Below are positions 16,752 through 25,058 of a stretch of DNA of 64,000 bases, piece by piece. Under the pieces are notes generated by a model that was given only the letters and a program-made list of their open reading frames with translations, did not search any database and was not told the DNA's origin. The first letter of the stretch is position 1. Each line of letters begins with the position of its first letter. This stretch comes from Hymenobacter piscis (lineage in GTDB: Bacteria; Bacteroidota; Bacteroidia; Cytophagales; Hymenobacteraceae), in NCBI RefSeq assembly GCF_018760735.1, contig NZ_JAHHZN010000003.1, positions 186,001-250,000 on the forward strand. The letters are read 5' to 3'. Both the position numbers and the translations under genes were made by a program.

Positions 16752-17780
16752 ATGTCTGTACCCACTCCCGCTCTCGAAGTCCGGAACCTGACCAAGCGCT
16801 ACGGCTCCCGGACCGTGGTGCAGGAGGTGTCGTTTGCCCTGGTGCCCGGCGAAACGCTGGTGCTGTTGGGGCCCAGCGGCTGCGGCAAGACTACGCTGCT
16901 GCGCATGCTCAACCGCCTCGTGGAGCCCGACGCGGGCCAGGTGCTGGTACAGGGCACCGATGTGCGCGAGCAGCCGGCCGAGCTGTTGCGCCGGGGCATG
17001 GGCTATGTGATTCAGCAGGTGGGCCTGCTGCCCCACTACACCGTAGCCGAGAACGTGGCCGTGGTGCCCCGCCTGCTGGGCCACGCCCCGGCCCAGATTG
17101 CGGCCCGCACTGAGGAACTGCTGCGCCGCCTGCACCTGCCGCCCGAGCAGTTCGCAAACCAGTATCCGCGCCAGCTTTCGGGCGGGCAGCAGCAGCGCGT
17201 AGGCTTGGCCCGAGCCTTGGCCGCCGACCCACCCATCGTGCTGCTCGACGAGCCCTTCGGGGCCCTCGACCCGATTACGCGGGCCAGCATCCGGCGCGAG
17301 TTCCGGGAGCTGCCCGAGCTGCGCCGTAAAACCCTGGTGCTGGTCACCCACGACGTGACGGAAGCCTTCGAGTTGGCCGACCGGATTCTGCTGCTCGAAG
17401 CCGGTCGGGTGCAGCAGCTGGGGCGGCCCCGGGAGCTGCTGCTGCGCCCCGCCAACGACTTCGTGCGCCGCTTCTTCGCCGCCGACCGGCTGAGTCTGCA
17501 ACTGCGTGCCTTGTACCTGAACGACCTGCTGACCGACCTGCCACCGGAAGCCGGTACTCAAATTATACTCCCTTCTGAATCAGATACTAATATAATTCAT
17601 TCTTCAGCAACAGTTCAGCAGGCGCTGGAGGAGCTAAGCCATTTGCCGGCCGATCCGGCTAGCCCTGCGGCGGCTACGCTGTGGCTGGAAACCACCGCGC
17701 CCGCCGGTTATCGGCCCCTGACCTACGCCTCCCTGATGACAGCTTTCGGGCGCACCATCCAACGACTTTCGGCCGCATGA
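16752..17780 (+). CDS. ABC transporter ATP-binding protein, OpuBA/ProV (betaine/choline) type
   Basis: This 342-residue ATPase belongs to the quaternary-amine uptake group. Seen: Walker A GPSGCGKTTLL (about residue 38), Q-loop GYVIQQVGLLPHYT, signature LSGGQQQRVGLARAL, Walker B IVLLDEPFGALD and H-loop VLVTHDVTEAF. The last ~100 residues replace the tandem CBS pair of OpuA/OpuC by an unrelated, shorter tail. That tail is encoded by a conspicuously AT-rich patch at about 17560-17610. The stop overlaps the start of the permease gene (ATGA, 17777-17780), so the two are translationally coupled. Probable role: import of glycine betaine, choline or a related osmolyte. Confidence 0.92.
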   Translation: MSVPTPALEVRNLTKRYGSRTVVQEVSFALVPGETLVLLGPSGCGKTTLLRMLNRLVEPDAGQVLVQGTDVREQPAELLRRGMGYVIQQVGLLPHYTVAENVAVVPRLLGHAPAQIAARTEELLRRLHLPPEQFANQYPRQLSGGQQQRVGLARALAADPPIVLLDEPFGALDPITRASIRREFRELPELRRKTLVLVTHDVTEAFELADRILLLEAGRVQQLGRPRELLLRPANDFVRRFFAADRLSLQLRALYLNDLLTDLPPEAGTQIILPSESDTNIIHSSATVQQALEELSHLPADPASPAAATLWLETTAPAGYRPLTYASLMTAFGRTIQRLSAA

Positions 17781-19336
17781 ATACGCTTACTGAACTGCTC
17801 ACTTTCTGGCAGGCCCAGGCCGGCAAGCTCGGCCAACAGACCCTTCAGCACATCGGCCTGACGGCAGCGGCCCTGGTGCTGGGCGTGGCCGTGGGCGTGC
17901 CGCTGGGGCTGCTGCTCACGCGCCGGCCCCGGCTGGCGCCCTGGGTGCTGGGCGGGGCCGGCATCCTGCAAACCATTCCCAGCATCGCCCTGCTCGGCTT
18001 CCTGATTCCGGCCCTGGGCATCGGGCCGGGACCGGCCATTCTGGCTTTGTTCCTGTACTCGCTGCTGCCCATCGTGCGCAACACGCTCGCGGGAGTGCAG
18101 GCCGTGGATGCGGCCGTGGTGGACGCGGCCCGGGGCCTGGGCCTGACCGACAGGCAGATTTTGCGGCGGGTGGAGCTGCCCTTGGCCCTGCCGGTGCTGC
18201 TGGCTGGCATCCGCACGGCGGCCGTTATCAACGTGGGCGTGGCCACGCTGGCGGCCTACATTGCAGCGGGCGGGCTGGGCGAATTCATCTTCGGGGGCAT
18301 CGCCCTGAACAACCCAGCCATGATTCTGGCCGGCGCTATTCCGGCCGCCGCCCTGGCCCTAGCCTTCGATGGTCTGCTGGCCGGCGTGCAGCGCCTGAGC
18401 GGCCGGCAGCTGAAGCGCGCGGGGCAGGTGCTGCTGGTATCCCTGCCCCTGCTGGCGGGCCTTTACCTGCTGCCCCGGGCCGCCAGCAAGCTGCTGGCCG
18501 GCTTCAGCCCCGAGTTCGTGGGCCGCTCCGACGGGCTGCCGGGCCTCACGCTGCGCTACGGGCTGAACCCCACCTCGGTGGTGCTGGCCCCGGCCCTGGT
18601 GTACGAGGCCGCCCGCTCCGGCGACGTGGACCTGATTGACGGCTACTCCACCGACGGCCGCATCCGGGCCTACGACCTGCGGGTACTCCGCGACGACCGC
18701 CACGCCTTCCCGCCCTACCAGGCCGTGCCCGTGGTGCGCCAACAAACCCTGCAGGCCCACCCCGAGCTGGCGCCCGCCCTGGCCCGCCTCGCCGGCCAGC
18801 TCTCCGATTCGGTGATGACGGAGCTCAACTACCGGGTAGATTACCGCCACGAAACGCCCCGGGCCGTGGCCCTCGACTTTCTGCGCCGCCGGGGTTTGTG
18901 GCGGCGGCCCCGACCGGTGGGCGGGGCCACCATCCGGCTGGGCTCCAAGATTTTCGGGGAGCAGTACATTCTGGCCGAGCTGTACGCGGCCCTGATCCGG
19001 GGCTATACCAACCTGGGCGTGGAGGCCAAAACCGGGCTGGGCGGCACCACCATCTGCGCCGAAGCCCTGCGCACCGGCGCCATCGACCTCTACCCCGAAT
19101 ACACCGGCACCGGCCTGCTGGTGGTGCTGCAGCCCCCCGCCGCCACCCTCGACTCCCTGGGCCCCGACCCGGCGGCGGTGCTCCAGTACGTGCGCCGCGA
19201 GTACCGCCGCCGCTACCAGCTGGAGTGGCTGGCCCCACTGGGCTTCAACAACACCTATGCCCTGCTCATGCGCCGCCGCCACGCCGAGCGGCTGGGCATC
19301 CGGACGGTATCGGAGCTGAGCGCGTATTTGCAGTGA
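17777..19336 (+). CDS. Permease fused to circularly permuted substrate-binding domain (OpuBB-OpuBC type)
   Basis: This 519-residue fusion starts with an OpuBB/ProW-type membrane domain (residues of about 1-235; GILQTIPSIALLGFLIPALG and the EAA loop VVDAARGLGLTDRQILRRVELPLALPV). A binding domain follows, but its halves are swapped relative to OpuBC/OsmF/ProX proteins. First comes the usual C-terminal half (about 243-375: SPEFVGRSDGLPGL, DGYSTDGRI, FPPYQAVPVVR, MTELNYRVD). Then comes the usual N-terminal half (about 384-519: IRLGSKIFGEQYILAELY, GLGGTTICAEAL, AIDLYPEYTGTGL, LGFNNTYALLM, and final VSELSAYLQ). All key motifs are present, so the domain should fold and bind a quaternary amine at the outer face of the membrane. 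Start ATG 17777 follows from the overlap with the ATPase gene. Confidence 0.93.
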   Translation: MNTLTELLTFWQAQAGKLGQQTLQHIGLTAAALVLGVAVGVPLGLLLTRRPRLAPWVLGGAGILQTIPSIALLGFLIPALGIGPGPAILALFLYSLLPIVRNTLAGVQAVDAAVVDAARGLGLTDRQILRRVELPLALPVLLAGIRTAAVINVGVATLAAYIAAGGLGEFIFGGIALNNPAMILAGAIPAAALALAFDGLLAGVQRLSGRQLKRAGQVLLVSLPLLAGLYLLPRAASKLLAGFSPEFVGRSDGLPGLTLRYGLNPTSVVLAPALVYEAARSGDVDLIDGYSTDGRIRAYDLRVLRDDRHAFPPYQAVPVVRQQTLQAHPELAPALARLAGQLSDSVMTELNYRVDYRHETPRAVALDFLRRRGLWRRPRPVGGATIRLGSKIFGEQYILAELYAALIRGYTNLGVEAKTGLGGTTICAEALRTGAIDLYPEYTGTGLLVVLQPPAATLDSLGPDPAAVLQYVRREYRRRYQLEWLAPLGFNNTYALLMRRRHAERLGIRTVSELSAYLQ

Positions 19337-19364
19337 AGGCCCGTTTGCCGGCGCCGGCCCCGCT

Positions 19365-20063
19365 TCAGCGCACCAGCCGCCGGTAGAGCCGCGCCAGCGC
19401 CGGCTGCGGCAGCCCCAGCCAGTAGAGCACCGTGAGCAGGCCGAAGACGCTTTGCAGGCGCACCACGCCATTGCGCCGGTATTTGCGGGCCGAGGTAGTT
19501 ACCACGCCCGGCAGCACCCGGAACGGCCCGTACTGACGCAGCCGGCCCACTATTTCCTGGTCTTCGAGCAGCTGCATCTCCGGGCAGTAGCCGCCCGCCT
19601 GCTCAAACACCCGCCGCTGCACAAACAGGCTCTGGTCGCCGTAGCGGAAGCCGGTGTGGGGCCAGCGCGTAAACCAGGCGCTCAGCCGCAGCAGCCAGTG
19701 CGAGTCGTCGAAGCGGAGGCGGAAGCAGCCGCTGCCGGCCCCGGCAGCCACGGCCGCGCGGATGGCGGCCCCGAAGCCGGCGGGCGGCCAGGTATCGGCG
19801 TGCAGGAAGTAGAAAATCTGGCCGGCGGCGGCCCTGGCCCCGGCGTTTAGCTGACGGGCCCGGCCTGCCCGGGGGCAGACCACCACCCGGGCCCCGGCGG
19901 CGGCGGCCCGGGCGCGGGTATCGTCGGTGCTGCCGGCATCGGCCACCAGAATTTCCACGGGGCCGTCGGTTTGGGCGCGCAGGTACCCGAGCAGGGTCGG
20001 CAGGGCCGCGGCCTCGTTGCGGGTGGGAATGATGATGCTCAGGAGCGGAAGCGGAGTAGTCAC
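19365..20063 (-). CDS. TIGR04283-type family 2 glycosyltransferase
   Basis: This 232-residue GT-A glycosyltransferase has LLSIIIPTRNEAAALP at the N-terminus, VADAGSTDDTRA, then RARQLNAGARAAAGQIFYFLHADTWPP with the DxD-like HAD. It also has YGDQSLFVQRRVFEQAGGY and ELLEDQEIVGRLRQ-like sequence (LLEDQEIV). These fit the subfamily named for arsenosugar biosynthesis (TIGR04283), but no ArsM or arsenosugar genes are near, so the substrate is open. The GTG at 20063 puts the start directly before the family's first strand; an upstream ATG at 20129 would add an unrelated 22 residues. Confidence 0.87.
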   Translation of the reverse strand: MTTPLPLLSIIIPTRNEAAALPTLLGYLRAQTDGPVEILVADAGSTDDTRARAAAAGARVVVCPRAGRARQLNAGARAAAGQIFYFLHADTWPPAGFGAAIRAAVAAGAGSGCFRLRFDDSHWLLRLSAWFTRWPHTGFRYGDQSLFVQRRVFEQAGGYCPEMQLLEDQEIVGRLRQYGPFRVLPGVVTTSARKYRRNGVVRLQSVFGLLTVLYWLGLPQPALARLYRRLVR

Positions 20064-20225
20064 GGGCGGCAACGCGAGAAGGCCAGAACGGAGCCCGCCG
20101 GGGCAGCAAGCCAGCGCGGGCGGCGGCAAGTTAGCGCTCCGGGCGCGGGCCTGCCGGATCCGTTCATGCTTTCTTCATGGCCGGGCTACGTATGTTGCAG
20201 TCTACTTTACGCCTACCCGCCCGCC

Positions 20226-20912
20226 ATGCACGTTCTGCTCGTTGAAGATGAAAAAAGCCTGCACCAGGAAGTGCAGCAGTTTCTGGTCCGGTCGCAGTAC
20301 CTCGTCGACTCCGCCTATACCTACGCCGAGGCTTCTGAGAAAATCTTCGTCAACAGCTACGATTTCGTGCTGCTCGACCTGGGCCTGCCCGGCGGCGACG
20401 GCCTCGATTTGCTGCGCGAAGCCCGCCAGAACGACCGGCAGGAGGCTTCCTTCATCATTCTGACCGCCCGCGGGGCCATCGATGACCGGGTAAAGGGCCT
20501 GGACCTGGGCGCCGACGACTACCTGCCCAAGCCGTTTTCGTTGCTCGAGCTCCAGAGCCGGATGCAGGCCATCACCCGCCGCAAGTTCGGCCTCCGGCGC
20601 CAGGAGCTTTCGTTCGGCCACGGTTTTGCGCTCGATGCCACCGGCCGCACCCTGCGCTACGAGGGCCAGGATGTAGCCCTTACCAAGAAGGAATTCGACC
20701 TGCTGCACTACCTGCTGCTGCACAAAAACCGGGTGCTTACCCGCCTGCAGCTCGGGGAGCACCTCTGGGGCAACGTGCTCGAAGACGACTCCGACTCCAA
20801 CTACATCGACGTGCACATCAAGAACCTGCGCAAAAAGCTCAGCCAGTTCGCCCCCGCCGACTTCCTCGAAACCGTCCGCGGCATCGGCTACCGGCTGGTG
20901 AGCCACGAGTAG
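20226..20912 (+). CDS. OmpR-family response regulator
   Basis: This 228-residue regulator has a receiver domain with the acidic pair VEDE near the start, phospho-acceptor Asp51 (VLLDLGLPGGDG), Thr in ILTA and Lys in LPKPFS. It also has a winged-helix DNA-binding domain (ALTKKEFDLLHYLLLHKNRV, LGEHLWG, SNYIDVHIKNLRKKL, VRGIGYRLV). It is paired with the histidine kinase gene 226 bp downstream; a heptamer tract and a long inverted repeat separate them. The ATG at 20226 opens directly on MHVLLVEDE; longer upstream reading frames have no receiver sequence. Targets are unknown. Confidence 0.95.
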   Translation: MHVLLVEDEKSLHQEVQQFLVRSQYLVDSAYTYAEASEKIFVNSYDFVLLDLGLPGGDGLDLLREARQNDRQEASFIILTARGAIDDRVKGLDLGADDYLPKPFSLLELQSRMQAITRRKFGLRRQELSFGHGFALDATGRTLRYEGQDVALTKKEFDLLHYLLLHKNRVLTRLQLGEHLWGNVLEDDSDSNYIDVHIKNLRKKLSQFAPADFLETVRGIGYRLVSHE

Positions 20913-20924
20913 CTGGTAGAGTTT

Positions 20925-20949
20925 AGAGTTTAGAGTTTAGAGCTTAGAA
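20925..20949 (+). repeat. TTAGAGT/TTAGAGC heptamer array
   Basis: Three TTAGAGT-type units and one TTAGAGC start 8-12 bases after the response-regulator stop and end in TTAGAAA, directly abutting the hairpin at 20951. This is the same arrangement as at 6072-6111. Confidence 0.8.
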
Positions 20950-20950
20950 A

Positions 20951-21098
20951 GAACGTCATTCCGAGCGCAGGCGAAGCCGTAGCCGAGGAATCTCGCGGGC
21001 TGATGTTGCCAAACTAATCCAGTCGTCAAAGTTGCCGTTGTAACGTCAGCCCGCGAGATTCCTCGGCTACGGCTTCGCCTGCGCTCGGAATGACGTTC
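20951..21098. repeat. Intergenic inverted repeat, longest copy of the GAACGTCAT family
   Basis: The arms 20951-21007 and 21042-21098 pair over 57 bp with one mismatch (GATGTT against AACGTC near the loop). Compared with the 3836 copy, both arms carry the same extra block (GCAGGCGAAGCCGTAGCC replaces GGAGCC), so pairing is kept. It lies between a response regulator and its kinase and may uncouple their expression. An AT-rich word tract (21101-21130) follows. Confidence 0.92.
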
Positions 21099-21138
21099 AT
21101 TTTCAACTCTTCATTTTTAATTTTTAACTGAAACCCGC

Positions 21139-22470
21139 ATGCGCCTGGAAGCGAAGCTGGCTTTGTTCAATGCCTTGTCGAAGCTGCTGCTGGTGCTGCT
21201 GGGGGCGGTGGTGATTCCGCCCATTGTGGGCCGGGTGGCGGTCAGCCACACCGATGAGCGGTTGCAGGAAAAGCGCGAGGAAGTGCTTCAGCTCATTCGG
21301 CGCGACGGAATTTCGACTTTCGTGCAGGGCGAGCAGTATGCTGATTATAACATTCTCAAGCAGGAGTACATCACCCTCACGGCCCTGCCGCCCACGCCCT
21401 CGGGCCGCCACGCACCCCACCCGCCCCGCATTTTCGATGAGCCCCGGCAGGTAGACAATGAGGTGGAGGACTTTCGGATTCTGAGCCAGCAGTTCACCAC
21501 CAACGGCCGCAACTACCGCCTCGAAATCGGCAGCTCCCTGGCTACGGTGGAGCTGCTCACCGATACGCTGCGCCGCATGGCCCTGTGGGTGCTTGTGATT
21601 GGGGCTTTGCTCACGATTTTCACCGATGCCGCCTTCGCCCACTACCTGCTGCGGCCCCTGCACCGGCTTATTGTGCGCAAGCTCCAGGGCGTGCACCACC
21701 CCTCGGCCTTTTCCTACGAGCCCCTGCCGACGACCACCACCGACTTCCGCCACCTCGACGACAGCCTCAACGAGATGATGCGCCTGATTCAGTCGGCCTT
21801 CGAGAAGGAGCGCGAGTTCATGAGCAACGTGTCGCACGAGCTGCTGACGCCGGTGAGCATCCTGCAAACCCGGTTCGAGAACCTGCTCCAGGATCCCGAG
21901 CTGGGCCACGCGCACTCGCTCAAAATCGTGGATTCGCAGAAAACGCTCTACCGCCTGCGCAACACCGTGAAGACGCTGCTGCTCATTGCCAACATCGAAA
22001 ACGAGCAGTACCTGCGCGAAGACACCGTGTCGGTAGCGGCGGTGCTGGCCGACGTGACCACCGAGCTGGAAGACCGGCTGGCCCAGCGCGAAATCCGGCT
22101 GCGGGAGGAGCTGCGGCCCGATTACGTGCTGCCCCGGGCCAACCGCACCCTGCTCTTCACGCTGCTGTTCAACCTGATCAGCAACGCCATCAAGTACAAC
22201 CGGTTCGGGGGCAGCATCACGGTGCGGGGCCTTCCCGGCCCCGGGGGCGGCTACCGCCTGTCCGTCACGGATACCGGCCCGGGCATCGCGCCCCAGCACC
22301 TGCCCCACTTATTCGACCGGTTCCGGCGGTTTCAGGCCGGCGCTTCCGCTCCCGAGGGCTACGGCCTGGGGTTGCCCATTGCTAAAACCATTGCCGAGTT
22401 CCACGACGCCCGCCTCACGGTGGAATCGGTGGAAGGCCAGGGCACCACGTTTGCGCTGCACTTTCCGTAA
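21139..22470 (+). CDS. Sensor histidine kinase
   Basis: This 443-residue membrane kinase has two transmembrane segments (about residues 15-35 and 148-170) around a periplasmic sensor of about 110 residues, then a HAMP-like region (LLRPLHRLIVRKL). The dimerisation helix reads FMSNVSHELLTPVSIL with phospho-acceptor His233; Leu replaces the usual Arg of SHELRTP. The ATPase domain has the N box LLFNLISNAIKYN, G1 VTDTGPGIAP and G2 GYGLGLPIAKTIAE. It is the partner of the response regulator upstream. The signal it reads is unknown. Confidence 0.93.
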   Translation: MRLEAKLALFNALSKLLLVLLGAVVIPPIVGRVAVSHTDERLQEKREEVLQLIRRDGISTFVQGEQYADYNILKQEYITLTALPPTPSGRHAPHPPRIFDEPRQVDNEVEDFRILSQQFTTNGRNYRLEIGSSLATVELLTDTLRRMALWVLVIGALLTIFTDAAFAHYLLRPLHRLIVRKLQGVHHPSAFSYEPLPTTTTDFRHLDDSLNEMMRLIQSAFEKEREFMSNVSHELLTPVSILQTRFENLLQDPELGHAHSLKIVDSQKTLYRLRNTVKTLLLIANIENEQYLREDTVSVAAVLADVTTELEDRLAQREIRLREELRPDYVLPRANRTLLFTLLFNLISNAIKYNRFGGSITVRGLPGPGGGYRLSVTDTGPGIAPQHLPHLFDRFRRFQAGASAPEGYGLGLPIAKTIAEFHDARLTVESVEGQGTTFALHFP

Positions 22471-22567
22471 GTGCCAGGCCACCAGCACCGGCGGTTCACG
22501 GGGTCTTCATGCGGGGCAGGTATTTGGGGGGGCCTTCTGCTTTCCTGCCCGTCTTGCCGTGAATCCT

Positions 22568-22717
22568 ATGAAAAAGCTGCTGTTACTGGCCGGTTTGCTG
22601 CTGGCGCAGCAACTGATGCCCCTGCCCGCCCCGCGCCATCTGGCTACTGTACCCGTGGTGCGCAAACTGCACCACGCCACCACCCACCGCAAGCACGTTT
22701 CCCTGCCAAGGAAATGA
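22568..22717 (+). CDS. Small exported peptide, 49 residues
   Basis: A short ORF starting at an ATG encodes a typical signal sequence (MKKLLLLAGLLLAQQLMPLP) followed by a 29-residue basic tail rich in His, Arg and Lys (VVRKLHHATTHRKHV). It lies 97 bp after the kinase gene on the same strand. It could be a small envelope peptide linked to the two-component system, or an accidental ORF. Its stop lies inside a GAATGAGTGA-type word. Confidence 0.5.
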   Translation: MKKLLLLAGLLLAQQLMPLPAPRHLATVPVVRKLHHATTHRKHVSLPRK

Positions 22718-22792
22718 GTGAAGTGGTGAATGAGTGAAGTGGGGAATGAGTGAACGGTTTACTCATTCCCCACTTCACTCATTCACCTCACC
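22713..22792. repeat. GAATGAGTGA words running inward from two convergent stop codons
   Basis: Words of the form GAATGAGTGAAGTGGGG read away from the stop of the small peptide gene (plus) and, on the other strand, away from the stop of surE. They meet as an inverted repeat with a stem of about 27 bp (left arm near 22724-22754, right arm ending 22790). There is no T tract. It may act as a bidirectional hairpin. Confidence 0.88.
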
Positions 22793-23663
22793 CCAATCCT
22801 ACGGCTGATTCGCCGGGGGTGGGGGCGGCGCTGCCGGGCGCGGATACGGGCAGGGGCTTACCCGCCGGGGCGGGCATCGGGCTCAGGTCCCAGGTGTCGT
22901 TCATCTGGCGCAAGCCGTTGCGGGAAGTCATATCGAACTGGCAGGGCACGATGGACACGAAATTGTTGGCCAGCGCGTGCTCGTCGGTATCCTGGCCCGG
23001 GTCTTCATTAACGAATGAGCCGATCAGCCAGTAGTAGGGTCGCTTGTAGGGGTCGAGGCGCAGGTCGAACTCCTCCTGCCACTTGGCCCGGGCCTGCCGG
23101 CAGAGGCGGGCGCCGGTAATGGGCTGGTCGGATTTCTTGGGGATGTTCACGTTCAGGGCCGTGCCGGCGGGGATGCCGTGGGCCAGGGCCTGGCGGGCAA
23201 TGAGCTCTACCCATTCCTCAGTGTGCGAGAAATCGGCGTCGTGGCCGTAGTCGCAGAGCGAGAACCCGATGGCGGGCAACCCCTCAATAGCCGCCTCAAT
23301 GGCCGCCGACATGGTGCCGGAGTACAGCACGTTCACGGCCGAGTTGGAGCCGTGGTTGATGCCCGAGACCACCAAATCGGCACGGCGGTCCTTGAGCACG
23401 TGGTGCTTGGCCAGCTTCACGCAGTCGGCGGGTGTGCCGCTGCACTCGTAGGCTTCAATCCCTTCAAAAATATGGCTGGCATCCAGGCGCAGGGGGCGGC
23501 CGATGGTGATGGCGTGGCCCATGCCCGACTGGGGCGAGTTGGGCGCGACGACGACCACTTCGCCCAGGCGGCGCATCACGCGCACCAGCGTAGCAATGCC
23601 GGGGGCCGTAATACCATCGTCGTTGGAAATCAGAATCAGGGGCTTGCGGGCTTCAGCAGACAC
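22788..23663 (-). CDS. surE: 5'/3'-nucleotidase SurE
   Basis: This 291-residue protein starts at the GTG at 23663 (VSAEARKPLILISNDDGITAPGI). SurE is a metal-dependent phosphatase of nucleoside monophosphates linked to stationary-phase survival. Seen: the metal motif SNDDGI, VVAPNSPQSGMGHAIT, SGTPADCV, VVSGINHGSN and YSGTMSAA, all diagnostic. About 35 low-complexity Pro/Ala residues extend the C-terminus beyond the usual ~255. A longer open frame to 24536 has no relation to SurE. A near-consensus -7 box (TACCTTGG on the minus strand) lies at about 23699-23707. Confidence 0.95.
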   Translation of the reverse strand: MSAEARKPLILISNDDGITAPGIATLVRVMRRLGEVVVVAPNSPQSGMGHAITIGRPLRLDASHIFEGIEAYECSGTPADCVKLAKHHVLKDRRADLVVSGINHGSNSAVNVLYSGTMSAAIEAAIEGLPAIGFSLCDYGHDADFSHTEEWVELIARQALAHGIPAGTALNVNIPKKSDQPITGARLCRQARAKWQEEFDLRLDPYKRPYYWLIGSFVNEDPGQDTDEHALANNFVSIVPCQFDMTSRNGLRQMNDTWDLSPMPAPAGKPLPVSAPGSAAPTPGESAVGLG

Positions 23664-23810
23664 GGCTAGCAGAACAAATGAGTGGAAGAAAAATTGGCCC
23701 CAAGGTACGCCTACTGCGGCAGCAGGACCCCGGAACCCGTTGGCTTGGCTAACGGGAGCCGGGGGGCGGATGTTGTGAACTCCCTGGCGAACGGGCGCGT
23801 ATAGCGCAGG

Positions 23811-24503
23811 ATGCTGTTTCGTTTTTCCCTTTCCGGCCCAGCCCTGGCGGCCGTGTTGCTGGGCCTGAGTGCCTGCAACGATTCTCCTTCCTCCCGCGCC
23901 GCCGCCACCTCGGGCGCGCCACCCTTCGTGGCCGCCGATGGCACGCCGGTGGGCGCTCCGGGCGGACAGTCGGTAGCGACCCAGGCCACCGCGCCTACGG
24001 CCCCCTCCGGCGCCCCTCTCCCCGATTCGCTGCATCTGGTGAGTCCGGGGCAGGCCGGCCGCCTGAAGCTGGGGATGTCGGAGGCCCGCCTGCGGGAACT
24101 GGTGCCGGCCGCCCGGCTCAGGGCTACCACCTACCAGGACCAGGGCCGCACCTTGCCCGCCTACGAGCTGCTCGACGCCGCCCGGCCCGACGCCCCGGCT
24201 ACCGTGCTGCACCTGATGGCGGCCCCGGGCGGGGGCTGGCAGGTGCGGCGCATCCGGATCCTGGATCCGCAGTATCGCACCGCCGAGGGCATCGGGGTGG
24301 GTTCTCCGTTCGGGGCGGCCCGCCAGAACCTGGGCCTCACGCGCATCCGCAACACGCCCGCCGGACTGGCTGCCGTCTCGGGAGAGGTGCAGATGGCCTG
24401 GGTTATCGACCCCAACTCGCTGCCCCCCAGGCCGCCGGAAAACATGGAGTCGGCCGACATTCCGCCCGCCGCCCGTATCACCGCCATTCTGCTCTACCGC
24501 TAA
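23811..24503 (+). CDS. Hypothetical lipoprotein
   Basis: This 230-residue protein has a lipoprotein signal ending LLGLSACND. A low-complexity Ala/Pro/Ser linker runs to about residue 80. Then comes a domain with SPGQAGRLKLGMSEARLRELVP and, later, EGIGVGSPFGAARQNLGLTRI, two similar 'G-S/M-x-x-x-x-R/A' segments of the kind that bracket small beta-alpha repeats. I recognise no named family. It is divergent from surE, with about 147 bp between the starts. Envelope location is inferred from the signal. Confidence 0.8.
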   Translation: MLFRFSLSGPALAAVLLGLSACNDSPSSRAAATSGAPPFVAADGTPVGAPGGQSVATQATAPTAPSGAPLPDSLHLVSPGQAGRLKLGMSEARLRELVPAARLRATTYQDQGRTLPAYELLDAARPDAPATVLHLMAAPGGGWQVRRIRILDPQYRTAEGIGVGSPFGAARQNLGLTRIRNTPAGLAAVSGEVQMAWVIDPNSLPPRPPENMESADIPPAARITAILLYR

Positions 24504-24520
24504 GCCCGAATATTCAAAAA

Positions 24521-24550
24521 TTGCACTACGCTGCAAATAGTGTACTTTGG
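24521..24550 (+). promoter_or_regulatory. Possible promoter of the DoxX gene
   Basis: TTG at 24521-24523, a 19-base spacer, then TACTTTGG at 24543-24550, one base off TAnnTTTG. The ATG is at 24624. Confidence 0.4.
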
Positions 24551-24623
24551 CAGACCGAAGGCACCTCCGCTTACGGTTTCTGTTGCATTATACTCCTCCC
24601 CGCCCCCGCCGGACCGACCGCCC

Positions 24624-25058
24624 ATGGCTCTGTTTGAAAACCGCTACCGCACCCACGATTTCGGCCTGCTCATTCTGCGCGTCGGCATTGGCATCATGTT
24701 CACCATCCACGGCTACCCTAAACTCACGGGCGGACCGGCTGCCTGGGCCGAGGTGGGCGGGGTGATGAAGCTGGTGGGTCTGGATTTCGCCCCGGCGTTC
24801 TGGGGGTTTCTGGCGGCCGTGGCCGAAGCCGTGGGCGGGCAGCTGCTGGCCCTGGGCCTGTTCTTCCGCCTGGCCTGCGTACTGCTGCTGGGCACCATGC
24901 TTATGGCGACCGTGATGCACCTGAACGCCGGCGACGGATTCAGCGGTTACTCCCACGCCCTGGAGTCGGCCTTGCTGTTCCTGGGCCTGGCCTTCGCCGG
25001 CCCCGGCAAGCTCAGCCTCGATCAGCTCCTGTTTCCCGGCCCGCGGCGGCTGTATTAG
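24624..25058 (+). CDS. DoxX family membrane protein
   Basis: This 144-residue protein has four hydrophobic segments of the DoxX type: LLILRVGIGIMFTIHGYPKLTGG (with the conserved HGYxK), FWGFLAAVAEAVGGQLLALGL, LACVLLLGTMLMATVMHL and ALESALLFLGLAFAGPGKLSLD. Members are small inner-membrane proteins, some linked to thiosulfate or quinone redox and others of unknown function. The ATG at 24624 fits the family; a longer frame adds 28 residues of poor quality. Its TAG stop lies within the first unit of a heptamer array. Confidence 0.9.
   Translation: MALFENRYRTHDFGLLILRVGIGIMFTIHGYPKLTGGPAAWAEVGGVMKLVGLDFAPAFWGFLAAVAEAVGGQLLALGLFFRLACVLLLGTMLMATVMHLNAGDGFSGYSHALESALLFLGLAFAGPGKLSLDQLLFPGPRRLY

Noticed and set aside
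19365..20063. Arsenosugar biosynthesis locus
   Set aside because: The glycosyltransferase fits TIGR04283, but no arsenic methyltransferase, radical SAM or arsenosugar partner gene is present in the window.
20951..21098. Long inverted repeat as an IS or MITE
   Set aside because: No target-site duplication, transposase or size match was evident, and the arms meet across a short loop; kept as a repeat of unknown origin.
22788..24536. A 582-codon frame as a SurE fusion protein
   Set aside because: The upstream 291 codons overlap a divergent lipoprotein gene and show no domain; the GTG at 23663 gives a normal SurE start.
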